Source: Crotophaga sulcirostris (taxonomy: Eukaryota; Chordata; Aves; Cuculiformes; Crotophagidae). From it: DNA of 64,000 bases. The translations under genes were made by a program, and so were the position numbers. The stretch lies in NCBI GenBank assembly GCA_013397455.1, contig VYZB01000023.1, forward strand, positions 4,025,549 to 4,089,548. Direction: 5' to 3'. Every line of letters begins with the position of its first letter. The first letter of the stretch is position 1. The notes below the pieces were generated by a model, which was not told the origin of the DNA, did not search any database, and saw nothing but the letters and a program-made list of their open reading frames with translations. Below are positions 1 to 11,734 of this stretch, one piece after another.

Positions 1-298
1 TCTTGTTAAACCTCATCCCATTGGTTTCAGCCCATCGATCCAGCCTGTCCAGATCTCTCTGCAGAGCCTCCCTTCCTTCAAGCAGCTCGACACTGCCACA
101 CAGCTTAGTGTCCTCCGCAAACTTGCTAAGGGTACACTCAATCCCCTCATCCAGGTCGTTGATAAAGATATTGAACAGGACTGGATGCAGCACTGGAACC
201 CTGGGGAATGCCACTTGTGACCAGCCTCCAACTGGATTTAACATCATTTACCACCACTCTTCGGGCCCAGCCATCCAACCAGTTTTTTACCCAGCAAA
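1..298 (-). mobile_element. CR1 LINE fragment, reverse transcriptase part of ORF2 (truncated)
   Basis: Read on the minus strand, this encodes a piece of CR1 ORF2 reverse transcriptase. The block near 200-294 reads [16 protein letters not shown] followed by [13 protein letters not shown], a standard CR1 stretch between RT motifs. Positions about 100-127 encode KFAEDTKL where active CR1 has FADDTKL, so one catalytic aspartate position is altered. A base insertion near 195-205 shifts the frame between these two blocks, so no single frame spans the fragment. CR1 similarity stops abruptly at about 298 (the 5' truncation), and the 3' half of the element lies left of the window. It is a dead copy with no function expected. 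The family call is firm and the exact subfamily is not resolved. Confidence 0.9.
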
Positions 299-1258
299 GG
301 CTGAAAGAGGAAGAGAGGAAGGGAAGGATTTCAACCTTCCGGACAATCACATAGGATCTTCTGATATGCAGCCCCTACTCCAGTGAGTGTATAAGTGTTT
401 TTCCAACAATAATTTATCTAATATTGATTAAAGTAAAAAACTGTTCCTGGGAGCAGGACTTGTTCCTTTCAGCCAAACATCCTAACCTTTAGGCTATACA
501 CTTATTCTTTTTGATAGATATATAAAAATATATTTACAGTACAATGTTTATTGAGAGGCACTCTCTGTTTTCCAGTTATATTTATCATTCCCTCACTAAC
601 TTCAAACTACCCACAAATGTGCTCCTGATAATAAGTCAGGACCTCTCCTCAGAACTGGGAGCTGTGGACTCAAATCCCATAAGTATAAGAGAAAAAATGA
701 AAATAAGTTTCCCACACTCTGACGAGTGCTCTAGCTCCTGACCCAAGGAGTGGAAGCAGGAAGGGGGAAGGCATCTTCTTTAATGGCATGTAATGAGAGA
801 ATAGTCTCCACAGCTGTGCTCTGAACTCAGCTCGCCTCTCTGGCCATTTACTGGGAACACCTACCTGTGCATACCTCCAGCTTGTGTTCTAAACTCAGTT
901 CAGGAATGAGCTGGATACTAAGTGGGTCAGTCCAGTCCAACCTTAGGAGCTTCTAGGCCTGAGCAGAAGTCGTATTTAGAGACCCAAAGGTCAACAGTGA
1001 AAAGGAAAGTGCCTCCAGGTCTATGTCTGAGGTCAGTGTTGGTTAAGCAAGGGTTTAGAAGACTTAAAATCTTGCTGAGGGGATCAAAGTACCAGGGGAC
1101 TTCTTATGAATAGATATGTAAATGAGATGCACCCACATCCCATGCTGTAACAAGGCTTGCTGGCTCCTGGAGAGATAAACAGCTGGTGTTTGCCCCTCTC
1201 CCTTGTCCCTCATCCATGTGGCACCTGGGTGGGGAGTTTTGGTGACCACAGGGTAAGG
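299..1258. other. No gene seen; unique-looking AT-rich DNA
   Basis: This lies between two minus-strand CR1 copies. I see no exon-like frame, RNA gene or recognisable repeat. The two CR1 pieces cannot be one interrupted element, because on the minus strand the right-hand piece is the 3' end and the left-hand piece is RT. Confidence 0.6.
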
Positions 1259-1725
1259 TATCACACAGTATCACAGTATCACGGTATTGCAAGGTTGGAA
1301 AGGACGTTTGAGATCATCGAGTCTAACCTATAACCCAACACTAACACTAACACCAACCCATCATCTAAACCATGGCACTGAGTGCCTCATCCAATCTCCT
1401 CTTAAACACCTCTATGGATGGCGACCCCACCGTCTCCCCAGGCAGCGCATTCCAATGGCCAATCACCCTTTCAGTGAAGAATTTCTTCCTAACATCAGCC
1501 CTAAACCTCCCCTGACAAAGCTTGAGTCCTTGTCCTCTTGTTCTGTCACTGGTCACCTGAGAGAAGAGACCAACCGCTGCCTGACTACAACCTCCTTTTA
1601 AGTAGTTGTAGAGAGAAATAAGGTCTCCCTTGAGCCTCCTCTTCTCCACGCTAAACAGCCCCCACTTCACCATCTTCATTGTTCTCCTCTAGACACACTC
1701 CAGTATCTTGACATCTTTCCCTGCC
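1259..1725 (-). mobile_element. CR1 LINE, 3' end of ORF2 and 3' terminus
   Basis: On the minus strand the frame at 1679-1365 stays open for 104 codons and encodes the C-terminal end of CR1 ORF2. Typical blocks in order are [45 protein letters not shown] and [14 protein letters not shown]. The 3' UTR follows, and the element ends at about 1259 in degenerate octamer repeats (read on the plus strand, 'cacagtatcacagtatcac'), the CR1 3' signature. The 5' truncation is near 1725. The uninterrupted frame suggests a younger insertion than the other CR1 copies here. RT and endonuclease are missing, so it cannot move by itself. Confidence 0.93.
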
Positions 1726-2926
1726 GGCTCCCTAACACAACCCCCTCCTCCAGGGCCTCAGATACTGATGATGGGCAGGATTTTATACTGGTGCTGCTGG
1801 GGCTGAACTTCATCCTCCTGGCTGGAGACTTGGAGGTCCCTCCTGCCTAAACATTCCTCTGTGCTGTGCAGGGGGGCTGAGAGATGGGTGCTGGTTCTTG
1901 TCAAAGGTCAGATCTGAGCAATGTCTGCCAGCTGCATCCGCAAAACTATTTTTTTGTTTCTTCTACTAGGGATGAGGCAGGCTGGGCAGATGTCTGTAGA
2001 GGTGGTTGGTCATGGGGCCTGTGACTTCTTTACCTGCCTGCAGTCCAGCACTACAGGACTCCCTTTCACTAGCATTCAGGCTGTGGGCTGTTCCTTTGAA
2101 CTGACCCAAATTCAAACTTTCAAGGTCCCCCCCACCCCACTGCAGCTTGAGGGCAGCTTGGGCTTCTTCATTCTTCCAAGAGGAGACGTAGGATGGGATG
2201 TGGTGGTCAGAGAGAGCAATAACAAGTACAGGAGAAACACTAGCTTCAAGTAATTGAAGAAAGCAGTTAGATCCCTTTTTGGTCATGTTTTGAAAGTAAA
2301 ATGAAAGGGGCAACCTTCTGATTTAAATTGTTTAAGAAAAAAGAAAAATAATAAGAAAAATGCACTCTATATACAAAAAAAAATACTCTCTAAAATTTGC
2401 CTGGGCATAAGTATGCTAACGAGTGCAGAGTTCTCCAAATATGGACTCAATGCGAGTCGGAGGGGCATGAGCCAGGTCTCATGAGTAAACAAAATAAAAA
2501 TACCAGAGGGAATGTTTTAATAGCTTCTTTTAATTCCCAGTTCAAATAGATTCCTTGCTTAATTTGTTCAAGTGAGGCTGTGTCGATTTGGTAGTTGTTA
2601 TCAGTTTGTTTTACTGAATCCACCAGAGTCTGATCCCTGGCTGTGTTACGGTGACTGTACATCAAACTCCCTTGGTGCCAGAAAGGTTACAGCTAACCTG
2701 CACACCAACAAGCCAAAGAACCAGAACCATTGTTTCAAACAGCCTGTTTTGCAAATAAACCTTTTAACCACTGGAAAATCACTGCTCCTCCGACTACTGT
2801 GAAAGCACGAGATTTAAAGCTTTGCTGAGACCATGCAAATCTCGTACACTGAACTTTCCCAGAAAAGCATATTAATCTGTCAACTAGAGGAGTTTCAAAA
2901 AAGAATTACTGACAGGATATTGAGCT
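1726..2926. other. No gene seen; contains a short A-rich tract
   Basis: There is no recognisable gene or repeat family. A purine/A-rich stretch lies at about 2331-2385. Several overlapping frames of 70-115 codons (for example 1921-2253 plus and 2313-1966 minus) have no domain I recognise and overlap one another on opposite strands, which points to chance. Confidence 0.55.
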
Positions 2927-3075
2927 GAGATTTGGGAAGCCCGTGTTCAGCTCCTGGCCTGCCTCTATCCCTGGACTGCAGCAATTTTAGAGCTGACTTA
3001 TTCCTGCATAAGTGCCTCAGTTTCCACATTTGGACACTGGAGATGATGAAACTTTGTAAAATAATTAGACATCTA
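2927..3075 (-). mobile_element. MIR-like SINE relic
   Basis: The plus strand shows the reverse complement of the MIR core: 'cagctcctggcctgcctct', then 'gtgcctcagtttccacattt', then 'tggagatgatgaaac'. The order and spacing match the tRNA-derived MIR body (antisense 'ctctgccact...gcctcagtttccccatctgtaaaatggagatgatga'). It is heavily diverged with small insertions. The assignment is by recalled consensus only. Confidence 0.5.
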
Positions 3076-3242
3076 CTAGTAGTAGCAAATTTCACCAGTA
3101 GTCATGAAACCTAGGAACTGCTACCTTCTAGAAATATCTTTGCTGTTGGATCATCAGATGCCTGTTTGCGAGTCACTGAACTTCACTCCTCCTCAGTGCA
3201 ACTGCATGCCAATTGGACACAATGATTTTCATCCACTGTGCA

Positions 3243-3296
3243 TAGGACTATTAATAATAAATTACATTTGCGAAGTCCTTTGGAAGCATTAATTAC
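3243..3296 (+). mobile_element. Possible MIR/L2-type fragment
   Basis: The stretch 'aataaattacatttgcgaag' plus 'tcctttggaagcattaatta' resembles the 5' MIR/L2-tail block 'ttacatttgtatagcgcctt...aaagtgctttacaaacattaatta' with an internal deletion. It is short and old, and chance similarity is possible. Confidence 0.3.
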
Positions 3297-3299
3297 TAA

Positions 3300-4045
3300 A
3301 GGTGATCATTTGAATCACCATAAAGTGTCAGAAAGTTGGCCAGGTGCAGCTAAAACTTGAGGTGCAGATTCTCATTCATATTACTACCTTTTTTCTTAAC
3401 GTAAATTAATTTCAGAGACCAAAGCTTGGCTGAAAAAATATCATTTGTGAGTGGTAACACTGCCTACAGTTTTTAAACCTGATACCTTTCTTTAATCCTT
3501 GGACTGGTTGAAGTAACTTTCATTTTCAGTTAAATGACTCCAGACAGCTATTATTTCTGTCTGGCACTATGCCTACTGTCCAGTTGTACAGAGAGACATT
3601 TAGTTAGTAAACTCAGTGCCATTTCTTTGAGGTTTCTGAAGAAGGATATGTAAAAAAGAAGAAAATTGGCTTAGTGCCATGAACTACTGCTCAAAACTCA
3701 TAAATAATATCTTCTGGTGGACCTACAGTTTAAGGATGGAGATTAGCCATAGCAAAGTGAACTATATTTTTTTTCTCTACCCCACTCTCATATTTGTTGC
3801 TCCTCAGAAACATTTTTACCAGGTGGACAGGCAGGTTCTTAATGTAAGCAGGACTCTGGCTGAGATGTGGGTTTTACCTCCAGAGCTGGATGAATGTGAT
3901 CAATTTATCCCTTTCCTGCACTGATCTGTCTGCTGGCAAATCACCAAGCAATTCCCAGCTAAGAAAATGTCACTGTAAGATGATATATAGGGTGAAATGG
4001 AGAGCAGTTCCTTCCTCAATATAGCTGCAGATGATGTAGTCAATG
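3300..4045. other. No gene seen
   Basis: AT-rich sequence with no exon-like frame, RNA gene or repeat signature I can name. Confidence 0.55.
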
Positions 4046-4262
4046 ATAGCCATTTTAGGTGAAGAATAAAATTCAGCCATCTAGAAGGCAGGCTTCCATC
4101 TTGTTTATATACTCTGAAAAAGTTGTTACACTGGAAACATTTTATTTGCATGGCCAACGAAAGCTATTTTAGATGTAAAGTTCAGTCTTGTGGAAGGCAG
4201 AACTTCATTTTTAATGCATCCTGAAAGAGCTCTTACACTGAAAACATTTTACTTGTGTATTC
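4046..4262. repeat. Diverged direct tandem duplication, unit ~108-114 bp
   Basis: Two adjacent units align along their length. Unit 1 (4046-4158) starts 'agccattttaggtgaag', continues 'tctagaaggcaggcttc' and ends 'ttacactggaaacatttta'. Unit 2 (4160-4262) starts 'agctattttagatgtaa', continues 'tgtggaaggcagaacttc' and ends 'ttacactgaaaacatttta'. The offset is 114 at the start and 108 near the end, so small deletions have accumulated. Divergence is substantial, so the duplication is old. It does not match a transposon family I recognise. Confidence 0.75.
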
Positions 4263-7200
4263 ATAGTCAAGGGGCTCCTGTGTTACTAAGACAAGGGAAG
4301 AAACAGTGCATGTGAGTAAGCTGTGAGTATCAGAGCTCACATAACAAATGGAGTTTAGGCTCAGCTTTAATCCCTCCAATTTGTGGGTGTCCTGACCCTA
4401 GGGGCGTTCATCACCCTCATGGTGGTGGTGGGCACAGTGAGGTGCCAGCCAATGAGATTTGATGAGTAAGAGGCAAATCTAAATCAGCTAGTAGCAAATG
4501 CAGGTCTTAAGCCTCTGCCGTCCATGTATATGACTCCAGGTGTTGTGGAAAAAGTTTTGGTGTACTTTTCAGCATTAAATGGGGATTTTGAGTGTCTCAG
4601 TCATGGCCCTCAGATTACAGCTGGGCATCTAGGCTTCCAGTTGGTCTAAATCCCTTGCTTTCAACCTCCTCCTAGTTGGAGTCCTTTGAGAAAAACTCCC
4701 AAGTTTGTTCTGGATACAGGTGAATAACTAGATCTGCCTTTCTGGGAAGTTTATTCAGCTTAAGACTGTGGAATTCAACGATGAGGCTGTTTTAATAATG
4801 GGCACAAGGCAGGCAATGTCAGCCAGATAACACTTTCTGTCTTTCATTGGAGGGAGGGGGCTCAGAAACCAATCCTTTCCCTGGTACGGGTCGCTGTTTC
4901 ATTTTCAAGTGGTTGTGGCTTTGCACATTTCTTTATTATAGAATAAATGTGATCCATCAAGAACCAAAGGATCTGGAGAGGAGACTGGAAGAAAGGTGAA
5001 GGAATGATTTGACCTCGGACCAGGAAAAGAAAGAGTACTCAGGAGATTTCTGGCAGGAATGACAAGGTAAAGAATATCCCAACAATGTGAATCTGCTTTT
5101 TACAGGGATCACAGTTTGTTTTCTCTCTGTATTTTCTTTCCCCTAGGTCTGGACAAGTGGGCTTCCCACCACAGCCTGCCTGAAGATAGGACCATAGCAA
5201 ACTGTGGAAGTAGCGTGCATTTCCCAGATGTTAGAAGCTGCTGAACAAGCACAAAAGAAAGTGAGAATGGAAGAGTCATGAGGACATGAGTCATGAATTT
5301 CTTTCAGACTTCATTTCAATTATTTCCTGACCCTTAACAGGAAAATAGCTACCACAGAGTAAGTGCAGGAAAATCCATAGACACAGAGAAAGCTTGGAAT
5401 ACAACAGACATTATTTAAGAAGTAGCTACTGATTTTAAGAAATTACATATTATTTCATGTATATTTGCTTACAAAACATCATAAAGGAAAAGTCTATGTC
5501 AGCTTGCTAATTCAACTCAATTCAATCAGATCAATTACCCACATTTGCACGGCATCCCAGCAAATCCTATACCATGTTCATTTTTCCAGACCCACCCCAC
5601 TGGTGTTGACAGGGGAAGAACTGGTTCTTTGCTGTCAGTACTGTGAGGAATTCCTCACAGAGCTGAGGATTAAATGTGGCTGTTTTAAACAGATTGCCCT
5701 TTCTTTAAAGTGATGTTAGTTAAACAAAGCTATCATTTCCTATCACAATATTTATGCTTGCTACTAGTTCTTCTGTCTCCAAGTTACTTGCTAGTGCAAG
5801 GTGGTGATCGGAAAGGAGGAAAGTGTGTGCTTCAGGCCTTTTTTATTTATGAAACACTGGAAAAAAGATTAAGTAGCATTAATTCATCTTACAATGTTTT
5901 CACAGCAGAAAAGAAGTTGGCAAAAAGTATATTATACAAGCTTAGTCAGCCAGCTCCCAGGATTGTACTGCTATTTGCCCTGGGCCAATTATATTTTACA
6001 CGATCAACACACCCAATAATTAAATAATGAATTGGTTTCTTTTGGAAACTCTATAAAATGTCATGGACCAGAGAATATTTATCTTGCCTCTGTGATTCCT
6101 GCTGAAGAAACATCTGGTTCTTTTTTCTTCAATCAACATTAAGCCTGAAGGGGCCCAAATTCAAAAGCAATTATATTTTATGTCATTTATGTGTATTACA
6201 GCCTGACAAATTTAACTTGTTGGAATATGTGATCCCATCCTCCCTAACCAATTGATGTTGATCACATTTTCAGGCAACCATGGAAAGAGCTGTTGCAGCT
6301 TGATAAAAGTTGTTGATCGACTTCTGTAACTTCATTGCCAGAGTTTACAATAGCGAGGTACTAGTTCTAATATAAAAGCTACCACTAGACCATGCTTCCC
6401 TTCTACAGGGGTAATTGTCAGGGAAAACCCCAGAAAACACGTCCTTCAAGCACATTCAGCCTTCTTCTGATTTTGAAAGCGAAGCACAGTTATTTCCTTT
6501 AAAAAACACTTCTCCTTTGAAAGTGATAGAAGACTTCAATGAAAAAGACTACAGACGCAAATTCTGGATGATATAACTTTCAACTTCTCATAGAAGGCCT
6601 ATTTTGATACTGAAGCTGTTCTGTTTCACACAGTGTACTACAGAGCAGTGGTACCTATGATGTTCACTTGTAAGCAACAAGGCAGGTGTGTTTGAGCGCA
6701 TTATCCCCCATATACTGCTATCTAGGAGACCCTGTGGGACATCTGCTGTCACAGTGAAGGCTGCTGTCAATTTAGTAAATGGTAACATTTCTCACGAGTT
6801 TATTTAATTCAAAATCCCTTGGACTCTCCTAGGAAGCCTAAATAGCACCATGACAATACTCTCGGTAATATCTGAAGTGGATGGATTAAATGTCAGGTTT
6901 CTAGAAGTACTGCCTTTGAGAAGAATAGAAAAAACAAATGCACTGAAGTCTTCTGTAATTATTGCCATATATTCAAAAAAGACAAGCTTTTCCTTCTCCA
7001 ATTTAGACAGTTGATCTCAAAACTCAGAATATTTAGCAACAACAAAGAATAATACATGTTGAATGAGCTATTGGGATTACTCCATCATCACTTTGAGCTT
7101 TTCTCTCAACTCATCAGTAACAAACTTAAAAATATTAACTGCCTTTGACAATGTTCTGGAATGTGAAGGAATGCAGCTGGAGCTTGCCACCTTGTATAAA

Positions 7201-8809
7201 AGGGATGTCAAAGCCGCTCTGGTGAGAATTGGAAAAACCACCTTATGAGTCACTTCATGGGTCTTGAGAGTCACTTCCAGCACGAGTAATTACATTTGCC
7301 AATGTAATACCCATTTTCAGTTTCTGCTGGGTCTTTTTTTCCCTTCTAGTGTCTTCCACTGTTGTACTATAGAGAAGATGAAGTGTTAGGGAAGATGTGG
7401 AGGTGGATAGTTTCATTCAGATAAATGCATAAGTCAGTTTCTTACTTTTGGAAATCATTTTAGGATTTCTTGTCTTTCTTCTCCACGTATATATTCAGAC
7501 AACTTACGCTTACTGAGAAATCCCCATGATTTTGCTACAGCTAACCTTCTGCAATGCAAATTATGTGCAGATGAGCAATCTGTAGCTAGGCCTCACTTTG
7601 AAAAAACTGTGTGGCTTGCTTGCTCCAGCCCTCTTCCTTTCTTCATATGCTCTGAAGATGCCACTGCTACCATCTCTTCCCTCCTCACCGGAGTGCTTGC
7701 AACCTCTTTTCTACTCCTGCCAGATCTGTGGTCTCTTGCTGACAGCTCCAGAGCTGAGCCAGAGCAAATACATGTACCCAGACCATGATGACACCCTCCA
7801 GAGCTGCTTGGGCGAGCCAGCGCCCTGGTCTCTCTGTGGGAGCTGTGGGCGAGACTCAGGATCATCCCAGCAGCAGGGTCCTGCCCTGCTCCCCCGCGGC
7901 GGTGTTCTCACACATCCCTAGTGAGCTGCCTCACCGTCTGGAAACTGCTTTGCTAGTGAATAACTGGAGATGAGACTTGCCCAAGGATCTTGGCCATCTC
8001 CGCCTACTTGCAGCTGCATGGCTATACATCAGCTCATAGCATCATACACCTAGACCACAGAGTGCTCCTTGTTTCTAGCTTCTAAATTGTACTAAAAGGT
8101 CGCTAAAAATACCTTAAATACTTTCCTAATATTCCTTTTCCATGTAAACAACTGTGGCAGGAAGTGGCTTGTACATTTCTGTCTGGTAGAGGTGGTTCAC
8201 ACTAAGAAAATGTTTAAGAACACCTATACAAAACCATACGATTTGATGAACAAAATTGATATTAAAAAGAAAAAATAAATAGGCCTTGTAGAGCTACTGA
8301 AGATCAGAAAACTTCCTGAGCTGCTTAAATAACTGTTTAGGCCATCCTATAACTGGAAAAATGCTGGACTGTTGCTTTCATAAATATTCCCTCATAGGCA
8401 TACAGAAACAGGCTGTGTTGACAAATGGGAACTTCTGCTTGAGCCAAAAGTTTGACAAAAGTTTTCTTCTAAAAGCCATGGCAGCAACGCTTCTCCAGCC
8501 CTGACAGAAGAGGCAAAACATTCACTCGTCCAGTCCAGCACTCCTGACATATTTCTAATGTCACGAAAGTGTCATAGGTGCAGTGTCAGGTGGTCACCAA
8601 AGGAGGTTTAAGTTCCACAGCCACCATTCCCAGCTACAGCATCTGTCCTGGCACCTTTGACCAACAAAGCTGGTACTCCACATCTTGTGGCAAAGCTGCA
8701 TTCCCAATGGGTGCTGCACTGCTTGTGATCTTCTGCAAAAACTGTTCAAGTTCAGCAAGGCGTATTTCTGTTGACAATTTGAAGTAAGAGAGAGCGGTCT
8801 GCCTGGCTG
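4263..8809. other. No gene seen; long unique-looking stretch
   Basis: There is no recognised exon, RNA gene or transposon. A locally GC-richer patch lies at about 7640-7915 and gives overlapping frames on both strands. The frame at 5710-6027 begins with a hydrophobic leader-like stretch, but it lacks any supporting signal. I treat both as chance. Confidence 0.5.
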
Positions 8810-9130
8810 GCACATAGAGTCTCAAGTGCTGATTGATGCCGTAATGCCTGAGTCAGTACTGAGCCACTGCCCTAGCATAATGCTGAGAGGGCTGGATATG
8901 TCTTGATTTGGAACAGACAGAAGACTATAAGTGCTTCATCCCATCACCCTCCTCCCAACAATGGTTATTATACATCCTGCGGTATTTTTTCACAAGAAAA
9001 GAGCTGTTAGCTTAAGCTGTCCTGGCCAAAATTCCGCTTCAGGTCATTTCCTTTGCCTTCCCACACTGACTGCCTCTGTAATTTAAATCTTATATTCACT
9101 CTCCTGAGCTATGTAGTATTACTTTTCTCT
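8810..9130 (+). mobile_element. Ancient L2/SINE-type 3' tail relic
   Basis: Several blocks fall in the order expected for the old vertebrate LINE/SINE tail that often reads 'agtactgagccaatgccc...gagg...atcccatggcacttttcgcaagagtaggggtgttaacc...gtcctggccaaattcc'. Here I see 'cagtactgagccactgccct' near 8854, 'gctgagagg' near 8882, then 'tcctgcggtattttttcaca', 'agagctgttagcttaagc' and 'tgtcctggccaaaattccgc' at about 8975-9040, followed by 'tcatttcctttgcc'. The match is collinear over roughly 200 bases but heavily eroded. The class label (L2-tail SINE against AmnSINE/DeuSINE relatives) is uncertain. Confidence 0.45.
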
Positions 9131-10507
9131 GATCTAATTAGATGGTTACTCCATTGCAATGGATAATTAAGAAATCTATTTTCAGGAACCAAAGCAGTTT
9201 CATCTTCCTTGTGTGTTCAGAACACTTTAGAAAGTAAAACAATATAGAAATTTTGCCTGATTTTATTAAGCAATTCTTTGATTTGTCAGTTTGTTGCAAA
9301 ATTTTCAGAAGTTACAATGGATTTGCAATACTGTAATTTCAGGAGAGGCATGTACAGAGGTAAGAGCTCAAACTTCAATTACCTCTTGAGGGTCTCAGCA
9401 ACCCCTGTTCAAATGTGATAATGGGGATGGGTGGAGTCTCAGCACCTTTCAAAATCAGACTGAAAGTATCTCTAATAGTGGAAATAATTTCTGAAATTTT
9501 TTACTCAAACTAAGACAAGTTTCCCTGGTAAGCTACTAGAAGCAAAATATGAATGAGGCAGCCCTTTGTATAGAGAAGTTGCAGGGATGATAACAAAAGC
9601 ATCTTTTCCAGCCAGCTCCTTAAACTAGCATTCATATCACCTTTGGAGTTTTTCTTACCTCACCCTTATACCCTATGTTTCAGCCGGTCCCAGTTAAGAT
9701 TGAAAGACTATAAAATAATCACAGCAAATGCTTAAAGCAATGCAGGACTCTTTTACAGTCAGTAACATTTCCTGTAACCATTCTGCATGAGTTAGAATTT
9801 TTGCTCATGCTAATTCATAATATAGGCAAAACACGAGATCCTTCACCAAAATCGATGGCCATATGCTTCTCGATTTTAATGAGACTATGTGTCTATTCAA
9901 AGAAAATTCAGAGAGGGAGAGATTCTTTTCATCAAGGAGTCTGACTTTACAGGATTGTTGAGAATACTGGTCCATTCTGCTATATTTAGCTCTTCGGGTA
10001 GAGTCATTATTCTAGAAGAAATGCAGGCGAAGCTCTTCCAGAACAGCTCTGCCAGACAACTTCTCCACGTTCGCTGGTAGTAGTTCATAGTGACTGAAAA
10101 TCTGTCATTTGGTGGTTCTTGGGAGCTCATTGGAAACAAGCAGCTCCCTTGTTCCCAGTCTCACTAGATACTTGTCTGCAGCTCAGCTGGCAATAAGCAA
10201 GCACTGTGGTAGAAGCAGCAATATACTGAACTATTTTTAACATCTCAGGACGGGTTCCTAGACTAAACTTTTGAACCACAGTGGAAATCTAGGTGGGGAA
10301 AGCTTGTCCTACTGACGCCTGTGTTGTACCTGTTCTACATGGAGGACACAAGCTTCCACAAAATATGCCATTCCCACCCAAAAAAATTTCCTTCCATAGC
10401 AACTTGAATTATATTATCCATTTTGTCCCCAGAATTGATGTCCATAATTGTTATAAGAGTCATGGCATACTTCTAACAGCTATCAAAACTAAAAGGAATT
10501 AGAAAGA
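9131..10507. other. No gene seen
   Basis: AT-rich sequence without a recognisable gene or repeat. Opposed 60-80 codon frames at 9889-10139 overlap on both strands and look random. Confidence 0.5.
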
Positions 10508-10608
10508 TCATAGAATCGTGGAATGGTTTGGGTTGGAAGGGACGTTAAAGATCATCTAGTTCTAAACCCCCTGCCATGGGCAGGGGCACCTCCCTCTAGA
10601 CCAGGTTA
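10508..10608 (-). mobile_element. CR1 LINE 3' end (about 100 bp)
   Basis: The plus strand begins with the CR1 terminal octamer remnants 'catagaatcgtggaatgg', then 'tttgggttggaagggacg', 'aaagatcatctagttct' and 'ccctgccatgggcagggg'. This is the reverse complement of a classic avian CR1 3' terminus. The similarity ends near 'ctagaccaggtt' at 10608, so this is a very short 5'-truncated insertion with no coding part. Confidence 0.9.
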
Positions 10609-11708
10609 GATCTATTACTTTCTTCTGCAAACAAAGAACTGAGAGACACAGTAAGGTTCTAGACAGACTGTTTCTTCCAGATTCTGCTGTGTTTTAATAT
10701 CATACCTCATGTGCTCTCGAACACACCAAGCCCATAAGAGACTACTGGCTGACTAGTTGTTCACACTTCCTATGGCATTTAAGCTCAGTCATACTATCTG
10801 AAATCATTTTTTAAAGCTCTAGAAGCTGAATTTAACCTATTCCAGTTTATGAAGCTCTCACAGACACGGATAAGGGTAGTAATACTGGCAAAGGGAAAAA
10901 GTAAACAAGTGAATGATGGCAATTTGTTAAAGCACACAGTTGTTTGCTAAATTAATGTCTGTCCATGGCATAATGGCAGACTTTCAATAGGATTTAGCTG
11001 CTTAAATCTTGCCTCATTGCCTCTGTGAATGATGAAGTCTCTATCCGCAAAATCTCCTGTTGGCTACCAGTCCTTATGCAGTTTTAAAGGCACACAGATC
11101 ATCTACATTTTCCTCAAGAGATATGCTAGGTACTTGAAAGTCTGCTTTAGACATGCCCAGGATTTCAAGTTTCCACAGCAGCAAGTAGCCAGGCCTGCTA
11201 TGGGATTGAGAGGTGAAGGACACCTTGCCCTACCCGTTGAGATCTGAATTGGGATGGCATTTTGGAGCACTCCTCTTGGATTAAGCCTTCCCACACAACC
11301 CCCAAGGAAGCTCCAAAAGATAAGTCTGTCTGACCTTTCTCCAAACACCCTATAATGCAGCAGCCAGGGATATCCACCAAGGCTTTAGTAGGTTCAGATT
11401 TCATTCCACCCTCCATTTGGGAAGATTTGAACCCACATCTCCCACTGTGAATTCTTTAAATATGGGACCATATTGTATACAAAAGGAGGGCTGTTGCAAA
11501 CCTCTTTTGAAGTGGTTCCACTGTGCTCAAACTAATGCAGTATTCTTTGGTCCAAAGACAGTACAAGTGGAAGAATAAGCATGATTCTATTGCTTTGTGA
11601 TTAAAGCATTCCCCAAGGGAGAAGACCTAAGTTTTGTCCCTGCTCTAATGGGTATTTAATGTTATATCATTAGATTATACTATATTGTATCAACATACTT
11701 TATATTAC

Positions 11709-11734
11709 ATATACATATATATATATATATATAT
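11709..11734. repeat. (AT)n microsatellite
   Basis: An alternating AT run of about 26 bases, nearly perfect, in an AT-rich context. Confidence 0.9.

Noticed and set aside
5710..6027. 105-codon frame with a signal-peptide-like start
   Set aside because: Poor start context, no domain, no splice or promoter support. A hydrophobic start arises easily in T-rich DNA.
7593..7921. GC-richer patch with overlapping frames on both strands, possible exon or CpG island
   Set aside because: CpG is not markedly enriched, frames overlap on both strands and no protein is recognised.
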